A DNA stretch of 64,000 nucleotides, taken from positions 1 through 64,000 of the forward strand of contig CAMJGH010000005.1 of NCBI GenBank assembly GCA_946405185.1, in the 5' to 3' direction. The stretch comes from an uncultured Lachnospiraceae bacterium (GTDB taxonomy: Bacteria > Bacillota > Clostridia > Lachnospirales > Lachnospiraceae). Below the pieces are notes generated by a model. It did no database searches. It had not been told where the DNA came from and worked only from the letters and a program-made list of their open reading frames with translations. The first letter of the stretch is position 1, and each line of letters opens with the position of its first letter. Below, piece after piece: positions 38,983-49,125 of the stretch. Position numbers and translations under genes: made by a program.

Positions 38983-39948
38983 TTATTTCAGTGCCTCTTC
39001 CAGCACAGCCAGGTTTGCCTCCATGGCCGCCAGATACGTCATGCCCTCGGAGGGCGTGACGGCCTGCAGGCTGTTCATGGTCAGGACCGGCTGGTTCTTG
39101 TCTTTTGTGTTTTCCACCACGGTCTCGGCGATGCGGTGATCATCCCCCTCGATGGTCAGTACCACCGGCAGGCCCAGCTCGTCCACCTTGCCGGCCAGGA
39201 AGGTGATGGTCTCGAAGCTGGCTTCCGTCTCGGCCGAGCACCCCACGAACGCCGCGTAGTACGTCAGGCCGTAGTCATCCGCCAGATACCGGAACGGGAA
39301 GCGGTCGCCGAACAGAAAGACTTTTCGGGAGGCGTGCTCCACGGTTTCGGCGTAGCGCGCATCCAGTTCGTCCAGTTTTGCCAGATAACTATTGGTGTTC
39401 TGCCGGTACGCCTCCGCGTGGTCCGGGTCCACTGCGGCCAGGTCTTCAGCGATCTGCTCACACAGGAAGGCGGCGTTTTTCAGGGACAGCCAGACGTGCT
39501 CATCGACCTCCGGGCCTTCCTCTTGGTAATGATCATGCCCGTCTTCCTGCATGCCTTCCACCACTTCTTCCTCTTTGGCCCTGTCGCCAAGAGCCTCCAA
39601 GAGGCTGACCGCCTTGAACGTGTCACTCTCCGGCTCCGCGATCAGATCTTCCACCCACTGATCCGACTCGCCGCCCACGTAGAGGAACAGATCCGCCGTT
39701 TTGACGGTCAGGATATCCTGCGCGGTGGGCTGGAAGCTGTGCATGTCCGCGCCGTTGTCGGCCAGCAGCGTCAGCTGTACGCTGCCGGGGTTGTCGCCCA
39801 GGATCTCTTTGGCCCAGTCATAGACCGGGAAGATGGTGCAGACCACCGACACCGGCGCATCCGCCTTCTGTCCTGTATTCCCCCCGCAGCCGGCAAGCAC
39901 ACCGGTCAGGAGCATGGTGACGATCACAAGCAGCGCGGTCCGCTTCAT
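38983..39948 (-). CDS. znuA: Zinc ABC transporter substrate-binding lipoprotein
   Basis: Lipobox LTGVLAGCGG; ADMHSFQPTAQDI and short His/Glu-rich loop EDGHDHYQEEGPEVDEHVW. Confidence 0.9.
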   Translation of the reverse strand: MKRTALLVIVTMLLTGVLAGCGGNTGQKADAPVSVVCTIFPVYDWAKEILGDNPGSVQLTLLADNGADMHSFQPTAQDILTVKTADLFLYVGGESDQWVEDLIAEPESDTFKAVSLLEALGDRAKEEEVVEGMQEDGHDHYQEEGPEVDEHVWLSLKNAAFLCEQIAEDLAAVDPDHAEAYRQNTNSYLAKLDELDARYAETVEHASRKVFLFGDRFPFRYLADDYGLTYYAAFVGCSAETEASFETITFLAGKVDELGLPVVLTIEGDDHRIAETVVENTKDKNQPVLTMNSLQAVTPSEGMTYLAAMEANLAVLEEALK

Positions 39949-39964
39949 GATATTCCTCTTTCTC

Positions 39965-40056
39965 AAATCTGAAAACCGTTTCCAAATTTAAAGCCGGCCC
40001 CTATTATAGGGCCGGCCGTGTGGCTTGTCAAGAAATCTGAGAACGATTTTCAATTT
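39965..40056 (-). promoter_or_regulatory. znuACB control region: consensus sigma-A promoter inside a palindrome, flanked by two Fur-family-like 7-1-7 boxes
   Basis: Minus strand TTGACA (40031-40026), 17-nt spacer, TATAAT (40008-40003); boxes AAATCTGAAAACCGTTTCCAAATTT (39965-39989) and AAATCTGAGAACGATTTTCAATTT (40033-40056); palindrome GCCGGCCC-CTATTATA-GGGCCGGC (39993-40016). Confidence 0.7.
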
Positions 40057-40759
40057 ATTTTGAGGGGTATCCCAGAAGCAGGGGCACCAGCTCCGACAGT
40101 GAGGAAATCTCCACATCCACATCGGCGTTGGCCTCGTGTGTGCCGTGGTAAGGCCGCAGCCAGATGGTGGCGATGCCGGCGTTCCGGCCGCCTTTGATAT
40201 CGGACGAAAGCGAATCCCCCACGATGCAGGCGCGCTCCTTCTCAAACCCCGGGATGGCCGCGAACACCTTGTCGAAGTAGGCGGTGGTGGGCTTTTCCGC
40301 GCCCATGTGCTCCGAGACGAACACACCGTCGAAGTACGCATCCAGGCCCGAGAGCGCCAGGCGGCTCTCCTGCACCGCCGTGCTGCCGTTGGAGACAGCG
40401 TACAGCTGTTTGCCGGCCGCCTTCAGCGCGGTCAGGCACTCTTTGGCTCCCGGCATCAGATGCGGCTCAAAGCGCAGGCCGTACTCGTAGCGGCGGCAGA
40501 CGGCCTCCGCGTCGGCATCGCTGCCGAGCGTCAGAAGGAACCGCGCGAACCGCCCCACCAGCACCTGCTCCCGGGTGAACACCCCCAGCTCCAGCTGCTT
40601 CCAGTGCCAGGCGTTGATGGCCGAATACCGGGCCACATCCTCTTCCGTCAGTTCGTAACCGTACTCCCGCAGGGTCTTGATCAGCGACTCGTGCTCGGCC
40701 TTGTGAAAGTCCAGCACCGTGTCGTCCAGATCCATCAGGATAAAGTGAAACTCCCGCAT
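40055..40759 (-). CDS. HAD hydrolase, YjjG-type nucleotidase
   Basis: ILMDLDDTVLDFHKAEHESL; AVSNGSTAVQESRLALSGLDAYFDGVFVSEHMGAEKPTTAYFDKV. Confidence 0.85.
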   Translation of the reverse strand: MREFHFILMDLDDTVLDFHKAEHESLIKTLREYGYELTEEDVARYSAINAWHWKQLELGVFTREQVLVGRFARFLLTLGSDADAEAVCRRYEYGLRFEPHLMPGAKECLTALKAAGKQLYAVSNGSTAVQESRLALSGLDAYFDGVFVSEHMGAEKPTTAYFDKVFAAIPGFEKERACIVGDSLSSDIKGGRNAGIATIWLRPYHGTHEANADVDVEISSLSELVPLLLGYPSK

Positions 40760-40806
40760 CGCTCCCCCGTTCCCGTGATGTTGCGCGCCGCGGCCCGCGC
40801 CGGGCG

Positions 40807-41742
40807 TCATGCCAGACAGCCGTCAAAGAACGCGATGATGCCGTCGCACACCTCATCCTTGATGTCCGCGTAGTTGTGGATCTCGTGGCGGTACCCGGAA
40901 TAGACCTTCGTCTTCACCGCGTGGCCGGTGTCGATCAGCCAGTTGGACACCTGGTACGTCCCCTCGCCGAACCCCGTCACCGGATCCTCATCGCCGCCGA
41001 TGTTGTAGACCGGCAGCGCCTTCGGGATCTTTTCAGCCCATTCAAGGCCCTGGATCATCTGGCCGAACTGCGCCATCACGAGAGCCGAATGGTTGGTGGT
41101 CGGCGACTTGTAGAAGCCGTCAAACGGATCGTCGGCGTGGTCACGCTGCACGTAAGGGTCGTGGCAGATCCACTCGTTGCCGATGGTCACACCCTCCTCA
41201 ATGCGGGAGAACATCGGGCCGTCCTTCGCATCGCCCAGACCGCCCTGCTGCGGCTCGTTGCCCTTCCCCTCTTCGCACAGCGCCGTGAGTCTGGCGATGT
41301 TGTCGCCGCCGAAGCGCGCGCCGGGCGTGCCGCAGAGGGTGACGCCGGCCAGCTCGTCGCCGTACTGGCACATCACACCGCGGGTGATCATGGAGCCCAT
41401 GCTGTGGCCGAAGAAGAAATACGGCAGGCCAGGATACTTCTCTTTGGCGATGTCCATCAGTTTCTTCTCGTCGTCCGCCATCGTGAACGGCTTCGCGTCC
41501 GGACCGTAGTCGCCCCAGGTGTTGCCCACCGCGGCGGTCTTGCCGTGGCCCACGTGGTCATCGGCCGCCACGATGTAGCCCGCTTCCATGAAGCGGACGA
41601 TCATGTGGAAATACCGGCGCGAATGCTCGCCAAACCCGTGAACGATCTGGATGATGCCCTTCGGCTGGCAGGCCGGCACGTAGATCCAGGCCTGCACCTG
41701 ATCACGCCCGTTGTCCGACAGAAACGAAAATTCATGCAGCAT
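40807..41742 (-). CDS. Alpha/beta hydrolase (lysophospholipase-like)
   Basis: IIQIVHGFGEHSRRY, FFFGHSMGSMITR. Confidence 0.9.
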   Translation of the reverse strand: MLHEFSFLSDNGRDQVQAWIYVPACQPKGIIQIVHGFGEHSRRYFHMIVRFMEAGYIVAADDHVGHGKTAAVGNTWGDYGPDAKPFTMADDEKKLMDIAKEKYPGLPYFFFGHSMGSMITRGVMCQYGDELAGVTLCGTPGARFGGDNIARLTALCEEGKGNEPQQGGLGDAKDGPMFSRIEEGVTIGNEWICHDPYVQRDHADDPFDGFYKSPTTNHSALVMAQFGQMIQGLEWAEKIPKALPVYNIGGDEDPVTGFGEGTYQVSNWLIDTGHAVKTKVYSGYRHEIHNYADIKDEVCDGIIAFFDGCLA

Positions 41743-41813
41743 GGTGTCCTCCCTTCGTGCGGTGAAAGGTTACTTTTTCTATGCCGGGCGGCTGTCCGGC
41801 CGTCCGTTCCGTT

Positions 41814-43871
41814 TTACTCGCCCAGTGCGTACACGCCCACGCCGTACGCCGGCAGCACCGTGCCGCCGTCCACCTCGGCGCCTTCAAACAGCGACGTGGC
41901 CGGCACCTCAAAGCGCACCGCGGCCGGCTTCGCGCCGTAGTTCAGCGCAAAGACATAGCGCCTGCCGTCCTTTTCGCGCATGACCAGCTCCACATCCTTC
42001 GCCGCAGTCACGATGCCCTCAAACGGGCTCTTCGCGCCGGCCGCCTTCAGGATGGCCGGGAGGTTCCCCTCATCAAAGCAGGCACCCACGTGGATCACGA
42101 AGCCTTTGCCAAGCGGCCGCTTCGTGATGGCCGCTTCGCCGGCGTAGTAGGCGTTCTCATAGCGGGCCAGCACCTCGGTGCCGGGCAGCGCCGTCAGCAC
42201 GTCGTTGTAGACCGGCATGGCGATGCGGGTGCCGGAAAGATCCGCCGTCACCGGCGGCTCGGCCGAGCTGGTGTAAGTGAAATCGTGCACATCGGTGCCG
42301 GTCAGTTCCGCGAACAGCCCCGGCTGCGGCGCCATGACTATCTGCCCGTGGTCTTCCTTCAGGCCGCTGCGGCAGCCGAGCACCAGCACGCCGCCGTTCT
42401 CCACGTATTCCTTCAGCACCGGGATCCAGCTCTCTTTGGCGATCATGGCGTGCGGCATCACAAGCACCGGGTACTTCTGCAGGTCCGCTGCCTCCGTGCC
42501 CTTCCACAGGTACACGATGTCGTACGGCAGCCGCTCGTGCTGGGACGTCAGGAACGTCCCCCAGCGGCTGTGCTCCTGCATGCGGCCGTGCCAGATATCC
42601 ACCTGGCCGTCCCACTCGTTGTCATAGTCACGCAGTTCCGCAAACGCGGCCGTCACATCCGCCCCGCAGAGTTCATTAATGGAAGCAAACTTCCGGGCAA
42701 AGCCCTTCACTTCGGCCAGCTTCCGGTTGTCGCGCGAATCGTAGTCCAGGATGCCGTGCCAGTAGATCTCCGTGCCGAAGCACGCCGTGCGCCAGCGGAA
42801 GAACGAGATGAAATCCGCCCCGTGCGCCACGCTCTGCATGGCCCACAGCAGAAGCTGCCCCGGGCGCGGCGCCGGCGCCTCCATGCGGGTGGTCCACCCG
42901 TTGCCGCCGGACTGCTGCTCCATGATGCCGAAGTGCGGGCAGATGGAGCGCGTGGCGGTCAGCTTATAGGAGGAGTTGCGGTCGCGCAGATCCGTCGGGT
43001 CGTTTCCCGTGCGGTCGAGCGCAAAGCCGAAATCCGGGTAAGAGTCGAACATATAGATATCCAGCGACTCGTCTGTCATCCGGTGATTGTCAAGGTTGCC
43101 GAACATGCCGTTGGTGGTGATGAAATCCCCCGGCTTCACGTACTGCCGTAAGATCTCCGCCTGAATGGCCGCGAAGCGCTCGGCGCTGTCCGAGACAAAG
43201 CGCAGGTAGTCCAGGTGCCGGTGCGGGTTGTTGCCGGAATTTAAGACCGGCTGCAGCACGTGCACCTGCGACCAGTCGGTGTAGGTCTCACTCCAGAAAG
43301 CCGTCCCCCAGGCGGCGTTGAGCGCCGCGAGCGTCCCGTACTTTTTCTGCACGAACACCCGGAAAGCTTCATCGTCCGCCTCGGAGTAGAACTCGTTCGT
43401 CTCGCAGTTGAGCTCGTTGTCGATCTGCCAGCCGATGATGGCCGGATGCGGTGCGTAGTGCGCGGCCTCCTCCCGCACGATGCGGGAGACGTACGACCGG
43501 TAGACGGCCGAATTGTAGTTGTAGTGGCGGCGCCCGCCGTGGCGCAGCGTCACGCCTTCTTTGGTGCGGTTTAAGACCTCCGGGTGGGTTTCCGTGAGCC
43601 ACGCGGGCGGCGTGGCGGACGGGGTGCCGAAGATCACCTTCATGCCCTTTTCCTCACAGAGCGCGAGGAACCGGTCAAAAAAGTCAAACGAGAACACGCC
43701 CTCGCGGGGCTCAATAACGGACCAGGCAAACTCGCCGATGCGGATGACCGTGATGCCGGCCTCCAGCATGCGGGTCAGGTCACTTGCCCACAGGGACTCA
43801 TCCCAGTGCTCGGGGTAGTAACAGGTGCCAACGGTATAACGGTCGAACGCAAACTTCTGCGGTGCGCGCAT
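41814..43871 (-). CDS. GH42 beta-galactosidase
   Basis: VGTCYYPEHWDESLWASDLTRMLEAGITVIRIGEFAWSVIEP, IIGWQIDNEL. Confidence 0.95.
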   Translation of the reverse strand: MRAPQKFAFDRYTVGTCYYPEHWDESLWASDLTRMLEAGITVIRIGEFAWSVIEPREGVFSFDFFDRFLALCEEKGMKVIFGTPSATPPAWLTETHPEVLNRTKEGVTLRHGGRRHYNYNSAVYRSYVSRIVREEAAHYAPHPAIIGWQIDNELNCETNEFYSEADDEAFRVFVQKKYGTLAALNAAWGTAFWSETYTDWSQVHVLQPVLNSGNNPHRHLDYLRFVSDSAERFAAIQAEILRQYVKPGDFITTNGMFGNLDNHRMTDESLDIYMFDSYPDFGFALDRTGNDPTDLRDRNSSYKLTATRSICPHFGIMEQQSGGNGWTTRMEAPAPRPGQLLLWAMQSVAHGADFISFFRWRTACFGTEIYWHGILDYDSRDNRKLAEVKGFARKFASINELCGADVTAAFAELRDYDNEWDGQVDIWHGRMQEHSRWGTFLTSQHERLPYDIVYLWKGTEAADLQKYPVLVMPHAMIAKESWIPVLKEYVENGGVLVLGCRSGLKEDHGQIVMAPQPGLFAELTGTDVHDFTYTSSAEPPVTADLSGTRIAMPVYNDVLTALPGTEVLARYENAYYAGEAAITKRPLGKGFVIHVGACFDEGNLPAILKAAGAKSPFEGIVTAAKDVELVMREKDGRRYVFALNYGAKPAAVRFEVPATSLFEGAEVDGGTVLPAYGVGVYALGE

Positions 43872-43942
43872 GATGATCTCCTTTTCCGGCTGTCGGTGGA
43901 TATGCGATGATTATAGTCTATGGCTGACCGCTTTTTCAAGCA

Positions 43943-43978
43943 AAACGGGGAGCGGACCCGCCGGTCCGCTCCCCGTCT
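43943..43978 (-). terminator. Rho-independent terminator of the 43997-46234 gene
   Basis: ACGGGGAGCGGACC/GGTCCGCTCCCCGT hairpin followed on minus strand by TTTTGCTT. Confidence 0.7.
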
Positions 43979-43996
43979 TCTTCTTTTATGGTGCTG

Positions 43997-46234
43997 TCAG
44001 CCACCCACGACCGGTCCCTGCTGCTTTCCCGCCTGCTCCTGCTGGATCTTCTTCACGGCTTCCAGGGCGGCCCGGCGGTCATCCATCTCACGCTGCTCGG
44101 AGGCCATCATGCGGTCCTCCCGCTCTGCCTCGGTGCTGCCGCCGCCCAGCTTCTTCTCGTACTCGTCCACGGTGGCCACCACCTGCTTCGCGTAGTCGAT
44201 GTGGCGCTGTTCGTAGGCGTTCTTGCCGCGCAGCGTCTCCAGCGACTCGGCCCCGCGCTCTCCCATCTTCCCATAGAGATACGTCAGGGCAGTCTCCTTC
44301 AGCGAGCTGAACTTCTTCGTGGTCTGCTCCAGGATGCTCCGTGAATTGATATCCGTCAGCAGCCGGGTCTCGTCCGCCTTGCCGCTGCCGAACAGGTGCT
44401 CCTTGAAGGCCGCCGTTTCGCGCACAGCCTGTGTCAGGTTGCGGAAGTTTTCGGACTGGCCGCGGATGCCCACCAGATCCGACTGTCTGAATTTCGTCTG
44501 TTTGTCTTCCACCAGGCGGGACACCTCATCAAAGGAGTCCGCCACGGTGCCGACGGTGGCCCGGCGGCCGGCGGAGGCCACGTGCGCCAGGTCGGGGGCT
44601 GCCGGCTGTTCGGTCAGCGGCTGGAACCGGTAGGAGCGGTTTGCGCCGGTATTGGCATCCAGAAACTGCTCAAACCCCTTCACCAGGTTGCCGTCGTCCA
44701 GGGACGATTTCATGGCACTAAGGCTCATGTTCTTGACAAAATCCTTGTCCGAGACGATCTGCAGGCGGCATTTCGGGCTTTTGAGTTCCTTTTTGAGCGT
44801 CTGCAGACGCCTGGCGGAGGCCAGGATTTCTTCCTCCGAGAGGCCTTTTCCGCGCAGAGTGAACTTTAACATCTCCGGTGACAGGTTCTTCACGCGGTCC
44901 GCCATGGACTTGCTGATGACACGCAGTTTTTCCACTTCCGCGTCCCTGACCATGCGCCGGCCGAACGAGCTGTCGTTATCGATGCCCTGAATGCCGATGA
45001 TATCGCCCTGTTCGTTTACCTGGTAGAAGACATTGCCGGGATGTCTGTCCACGTTCAGGCACAGGTAGTCCAGCACCTGGAGGTCCGCGAACTGCTTGAG
45101 TACCTTGCCGCGGGTGGCTTCGTTCTCAAGCGGACTGTCGTTGACATGCGCCCACTGCTTCGGGTTCTTGTACGGATCAATGCCCTTCGCGTAGTCCATG
45201 AACGTTCCCTCGACCACCTTGCCGTTTTCGTCGATGAACTTCATGTTGTCCGCCCGGGCGATCAGCGTGGGGACGCCTAAGAGCTGTGCCGTGGCGCTCA
45301 TGGCGGAGTTGCGGTTGTCCAGCCGGTCACCCTGTTCGAGTGCCAGGTTCAGGCCGTTGATGTTGGTATCGATCCGGGCGCCCGTCTTCTTCAGACCGCC
45401 CGCCAGTTCCTTCAAGGCCGCGGACGGGATCCTGTCCACTTTCACACCGGCCCGCTTCAGCACGGCTTTGAGGCGGTCCGGCGTCATGCGGTTCATGCTG
45501 GCGAGATACCCCACCACGAAGGCGTCGGTAGCGTTTTTGTTCACCTTGCGGCCTGCTATATCCTCCGCTCCGTTTGTGATCAGGAACTGCCGGTAGAGGC
45601 TCACGATCTTATCCAGTTCGGCCGCCGCTTCCGGATCCTTGCAGAGGGCTTTCGCCTTCGCGAACGACTCGTTGTAGTCATTCATCACGTTCACGTGAGT
45701 GGCCTTGGTGAACACCCCGTGGCGGGGCTTTCCGTCCGCGCCCACGATGGTCATGGGCAGACGGGCGTTCTGCATGTTGTGGGCCGCCGTGATCTGCCGG
45801 CCCCGCAGATCGATGGTGCGGGTGCGGGCGCTATTCTGGATCTCCGGCAGGGATTTCGGGCCGGCCGCGGGGTCATATTCCTGAAGGGCGGAAAAATCCT
45901 GGTTCATCACACCCTGAAGACGGTTCACCGTCTTGCCCAGGTTGATGGCAGCGGGATTGCCGGAGGCTTCGGCGCTGGCCAGAAACTTCTCGCCCGCTTC
46001 GGCTGCCTGTACGATCAGGCGCTGCAGTTCTTCCGACGCGGCGGCATCGAGCGGCGCGGGCACCCCGTTGCGCTCTTCCGCCGAATATTGCTCCATGGCA
46101 TCATCCATCTGCTTGACGGCCTGAAGGTAGGCTGTATACAGCTGGCCGCCGTTCGCGCCCTGCGCTTTCAGTTCATTGATCAGGTTCTGGCGTTCCTGCC
46201 GGGAGGGAAAGACGTATGTCGGCATGTTCAACAA
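43997..46234 (-). CDS. PI3/4K-like kinase-fold protein, unknown function
   Basis: VLDYLCLNVDRHPGNVFYQVNEQGDIIGIQGIDNDSSFG (DRHxxN ... D) preceded by NSAMSATAQLLGVPTLIARADNMKFIDENGKVVEGTFMDY. Confidence 0.6.
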   Translation of the reverse strand: MLNMPTYVFPSRQERQNLINELKAQGANGGQLYTAYLQAVKQMDDAMEQYSAEERNGVPAPLDAAASEELQRLIVQAAEAGEKFLASAEASGNPAAINLGKTVNRLQGVMNQDFSALQEYDPAAGPKSLPEIQNSARTRTIDLRGRQITAAHNMQNARLPMTIVGADGKPRHGVFTKATHVNVMNDYNESFAKAKALCKDPEAAAELDKIVSLYRQFLITNGAEDIAGRKVNKNATDAFVVGYLASMNRMTPDRLKAVLKRAGVKVDRIPSAALKELAGGLKKTGARIDTNINGLNLALEQGDRLDNRNSAMSATAQLLGVPTLIARADNMKFIDENGKVVEGTFMDYAKGIDPYKNPKQWAHVNDSPLENEATRGKVLKQFADLQVLDYLCLNVDRHPGNVFYQVNEQGDIIGIQGIDNDSSFGRRMVRDAEVEKLRVISKSMADRVKNLSPEMLKFTLRGKGLSEEEILASARRLQTLKKELKSPKCRLQIVSDKDFVKNMSLSAMKSSLDDGNLVKGFEQFLDANTGANRSYRFQPLTEQPAAPDLAHVASAGRRATVGTVADSFDEVSRLVEDKQTKFRQSDLVGIRGQSENFRNLTQAVRETAAFKEHLFGSGKADETRLLTDINSRSILEQTTKKFSSLKETALTYLYGKMGERGAESLETLRGKNAYEQRHIDYAKQVVATVDEYEKKLGGGSTEAEREDRMMASEQREMDDRRAALEAVKKIQQEQAGKQQGPVVGG

Positions 46235-46349
46235 TCTCCTTGCATAATGTCAGCCGGATGGCTTTGTGGGTGTTATTTTATCGTAACCGGTCATTCTTTA
46301 CAAGAACCGAGTTTCATCCGGCATAACATCGGCATACCCCGTTCTTCCG

Positions 46350-46378
46350 TTGACTTTTCCGTTCCTCCCCCCTATACT
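46350..46378 (+). promoter_or_regulatory. Putative sigma-A promoter
   Basis: TTGACT (46350-46355), 17-nt spacer, TATACT (46373-46378). Confidence 0.6.
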
Positions 46379-46415
46379 CTCCTCATCCGCTGATCTTCTT
46401 AAAGGAAGGATACCC

Positions 46416-47573
46416 ATGAAGCGTTTTATCCGGATGAGCATACTTTCCATCACGATGACGGCCGCCCTGTGTTTTGCTGCCTGTAAGGAAGAAACACCGG
46501 TGATCACGCGCAATACCGTTCCCGCACAGGAAAGCCGTGAACCAAGTGGCAGTGAAAACCCGCAGCAGGCGCTGCCCGCCGAAAGCCGGACAGACGCCGC
46601 CCCGGAGGCTTCCGGCGAAGTGCCGGACGCCTCTCCGGAAGAGACGGAGCCGGCCACCGAAGCAACGGAGCCGGCCACCGAAGCAACCGAGCCGCCCACG
46701 GAGGCGCCGGATCCCGCTCTGGGTGTGCTGGATCATTACGCCAACCCGTTCATCGTCACCAACGTAAACACCTATCTGAACATGCGCAGCGCCCCCTCCA
46801 CGGGAGGCACCATCATCGGCAAGATCGCCGAAAACGCCGGCGGGGAGGTCCTGGAGGATCTGGGCGGCTGGCTGCGCGTCCGCTCCGGCGGCAAGGAAGG
46901 GTTTGTTGCCAGGGAATACTGTCTCGTCGGGGAAGAGGCACGTGACATGGCTCCCCGTGTGGCGGTGGAACGGGTGCAGATCACGGCCGAGCGCCTGAAT
47001 GTCCGCACCGGTCCGGGCACGGAGTTTGACATCCTCTCCAAGCTGGGAGCCGGCAGCCTGCTTCCGTATGACGAGGATCTGGACGGCTGGTACCGGATCA
47101 CCGTCAACAATGCCGCGGGCTACATCAGCAAGGAGTTTGCCGAAGCCGGGTGGTACCTGGAGGAAGCGGCTCCGTGGACCAGCGTGGCCCGCGCCTCCGC
47201 CACACGCCAAGCGCTTGTAAACTATGCCGCACAGTTCATGGGCATCCCCTACCGGCTGGGCGGGACCAGCCTTGGCGGCGGCGGGATCGACTGCTCCAGT
47301 TACGTGCAGCAGTGCCTGCGCAACGCCATCGGCATCGGCCTCGGGCGCACCTCCCGGCAGCAGGCCGGCCGCGGGCGCACGGTCAGTCTGGCCGAGGCCA
47401 GACCGGGAGATCTGATGTTCTATACCGACGAGTACGGAACCATCGACCACGTCGCGTTCTACATGGGCGACGGCATGATCCTCCACGCCTCGCGCACGTA
47501 CGGAGGCGTATCGGTCAGCACCTACAACTATCTCATCGAGCCCGTTTTCATCAAAAATGTAATCGGGGATTGA
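46416..47573 (+). CDS. NlpC/P60 lipoprotein with two SH3b domains
   Basis: Lipobox AALCFAAC; LNMRSAPSTGG.. and LNVRTGPGTEFDILSKLG..; GGIDCSSYVQQCL and DHVAFYMGDGMILHAS. Confidence 0.9.
   Translation: MKRFIRMSILSITMTAALCFAACKEETPVITRNTVPAQESREPSGSENPQQALPAESRTDAAPEASGEVPDASPEETEPATEATEPATEATEPPTEAPDPALGVLDHYANPFIVTNVNTYLNMRSAPSTGGTIIGKIAENAGGEVLEDLGGWLRVRSGGKEGFVAREYCLVGEEARDMAPRVAVERVQITAERLNVRTGPGTEFDILSKLGAGSLLPYDEDLDGWYRITVNNAAGYISKEFAEAGWYLEEAAPWTSVARASATRQALVNYAAQFMGIPYRLGGTSLGGGGIDCSSYVQQCLRNAIGIGLGRTSRQQAGRGRTVSLAEARPGDLMFYTDEYGTIDHVAFYMGDGMILHASRTYGGVSVSTYNYLIEPVFIKNVIGD
46644..46706 (+). repeat. Three 21-nt in-frame repeats (TEPATEA)
   Basis: acggagccggccaccgaagca repeated with drift in the linker after the lipobox. 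Confidence 0.75.
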
Positions 47574-47631
47574 GAGTTACATTTTTGAGCCGCTGTAATT
47601 GTACTGTCCACACATGCCATAGTTCTGTATC

Positions 47632-47667
47632 CACATTACACAAAACCGGGGCGGCCGCAGCCGCCCC
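47632..47667. terminator. Bidirectional terminator hairpin, copy A
   Basis: CACATTACAcaAAACCGGGGCGGC-CGCA-GCCGCCCC; near duplicate of 52374-52409. Confidence 0.75.
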
Positions 47668-47719
47668 GCCTGTTCTATATCAGGCTGATCCTATAAACAC
47701 AGCAACTGCTCCTCGACGC

Positions 47720-49125
47720 TTATGCCGGCTGTATCACCAGATCACTGCGGATAAAACCGGTATAGCTTCCGCTGATCCCTACGATGTACCAAATGTATCC
47801 GTCCGCCCCGTTGACAATGCCGGTGACCGTCACCCACTCTCCATTGTAGAGTTGCGGACTGCCATCGATCGTATCGTAAGTCACACCAGGACCACTGCGG
47901 ACATTAACTACTCCATACACGCTGTAGGCAACACCGTTCCATGGCACATACATACTGTTGTCTGTTTCCTGCACCAAGTCGCTCCGGACATAGCCGGTCG
48001 TACTATCCGCCATTCGGATGCCATACCACACATGCCCATCCTGTCCATCTGTCTGCCCGATCACCGTAACCACGGTGCCATTTGTCAGTGTCGGATGAGC
48101 AGATGCCTGTGAATAATTCGTTCCCGGACCAGTCCGCACATTTACATAGCCATTTACAGAATAGATGCTTGCCGCAAACGACACAAACTCCTCCGTTACA
48201 GTAACCGTCTGCACTGCACGGATCAGATCACTTCGGATATAACCTTCATAGAGATCCAGGATGAGCACCCGATACCACAGATACCCGTCCACTCCGGTGG
48301 TCACACCCGTTACCCTCACCTGCTCTCCGTTCTGAAGTTGAGAACGGCCGGAAATCAAGGCATATCCGGTTCCCGGACCGCTGCGGACATTTACGTAACC
48401 GTTGACACTCTGCGCGTATCCTATCCACTGTGCGTAGTGGTTAGTCACATTCTGTACCAACAGATCCGAACGAATGTATCCTGTATAGTTGCCGTAAATA
48501 CGCACCGTATTCCAGGTATGTCCGTCTGCTCCAGCCACACTGCCCATCACCTCAACAGACGTACCGTTGTACAGCGGTGTCACCGTCGCGACTATTCCAT
48601 ACGATGTCCCTGGCCCACTGCGGACATTGACATAGCCATTTACACTATTGACGATCGCTGTATAAAGGGCCTGACCTTCCGGCGCCTCACGGATGACCAG
48701 ATCTGACCGGATAAAGCCACCATAAGTGGCATCGATCTTAACCTGATACCAGACGTGGCTATCCGTTCCCGTCTGCCGAGCGATAACCGTTACCTCTGTT
48801 CCGTTTGCCAGAGACGGAACCGCTGAATGCTGTGCATATGCAGTCCCTGGGCCGGTCCGGATATTGACATGGCCATTGGCACCGTTCACGGTTCCAATCC
48901 AGGCAGATTCATTCTCCACCCCGTTATAGACGACAAAATCGGAGCGCATGTAGCCAAAATACGAGCCCGGCAATTCAACATAGTACCAGTCGTGATCATC
49001 CGCTCCACGGATCGTGGCGATCACCGTCACGAAGGTACCTACATCCACCATGGGACAACCATCAATGGTCGGATAAGTCGTTCCGGCACCGCTGCGGACG
49101 TTTACATGGGCAGTCGGGGCTACAG
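47720..49125 (-). repeat. Six tandem SH3b-coding repeats (about 240 nt period)
   Basis: VNVRSGPGTSYGIVATVTPLYNG..WNTVRIYGNYTGYIRSDLLV and five similar units; a seventh degenerate unit upstream. Confidence 0.85.
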
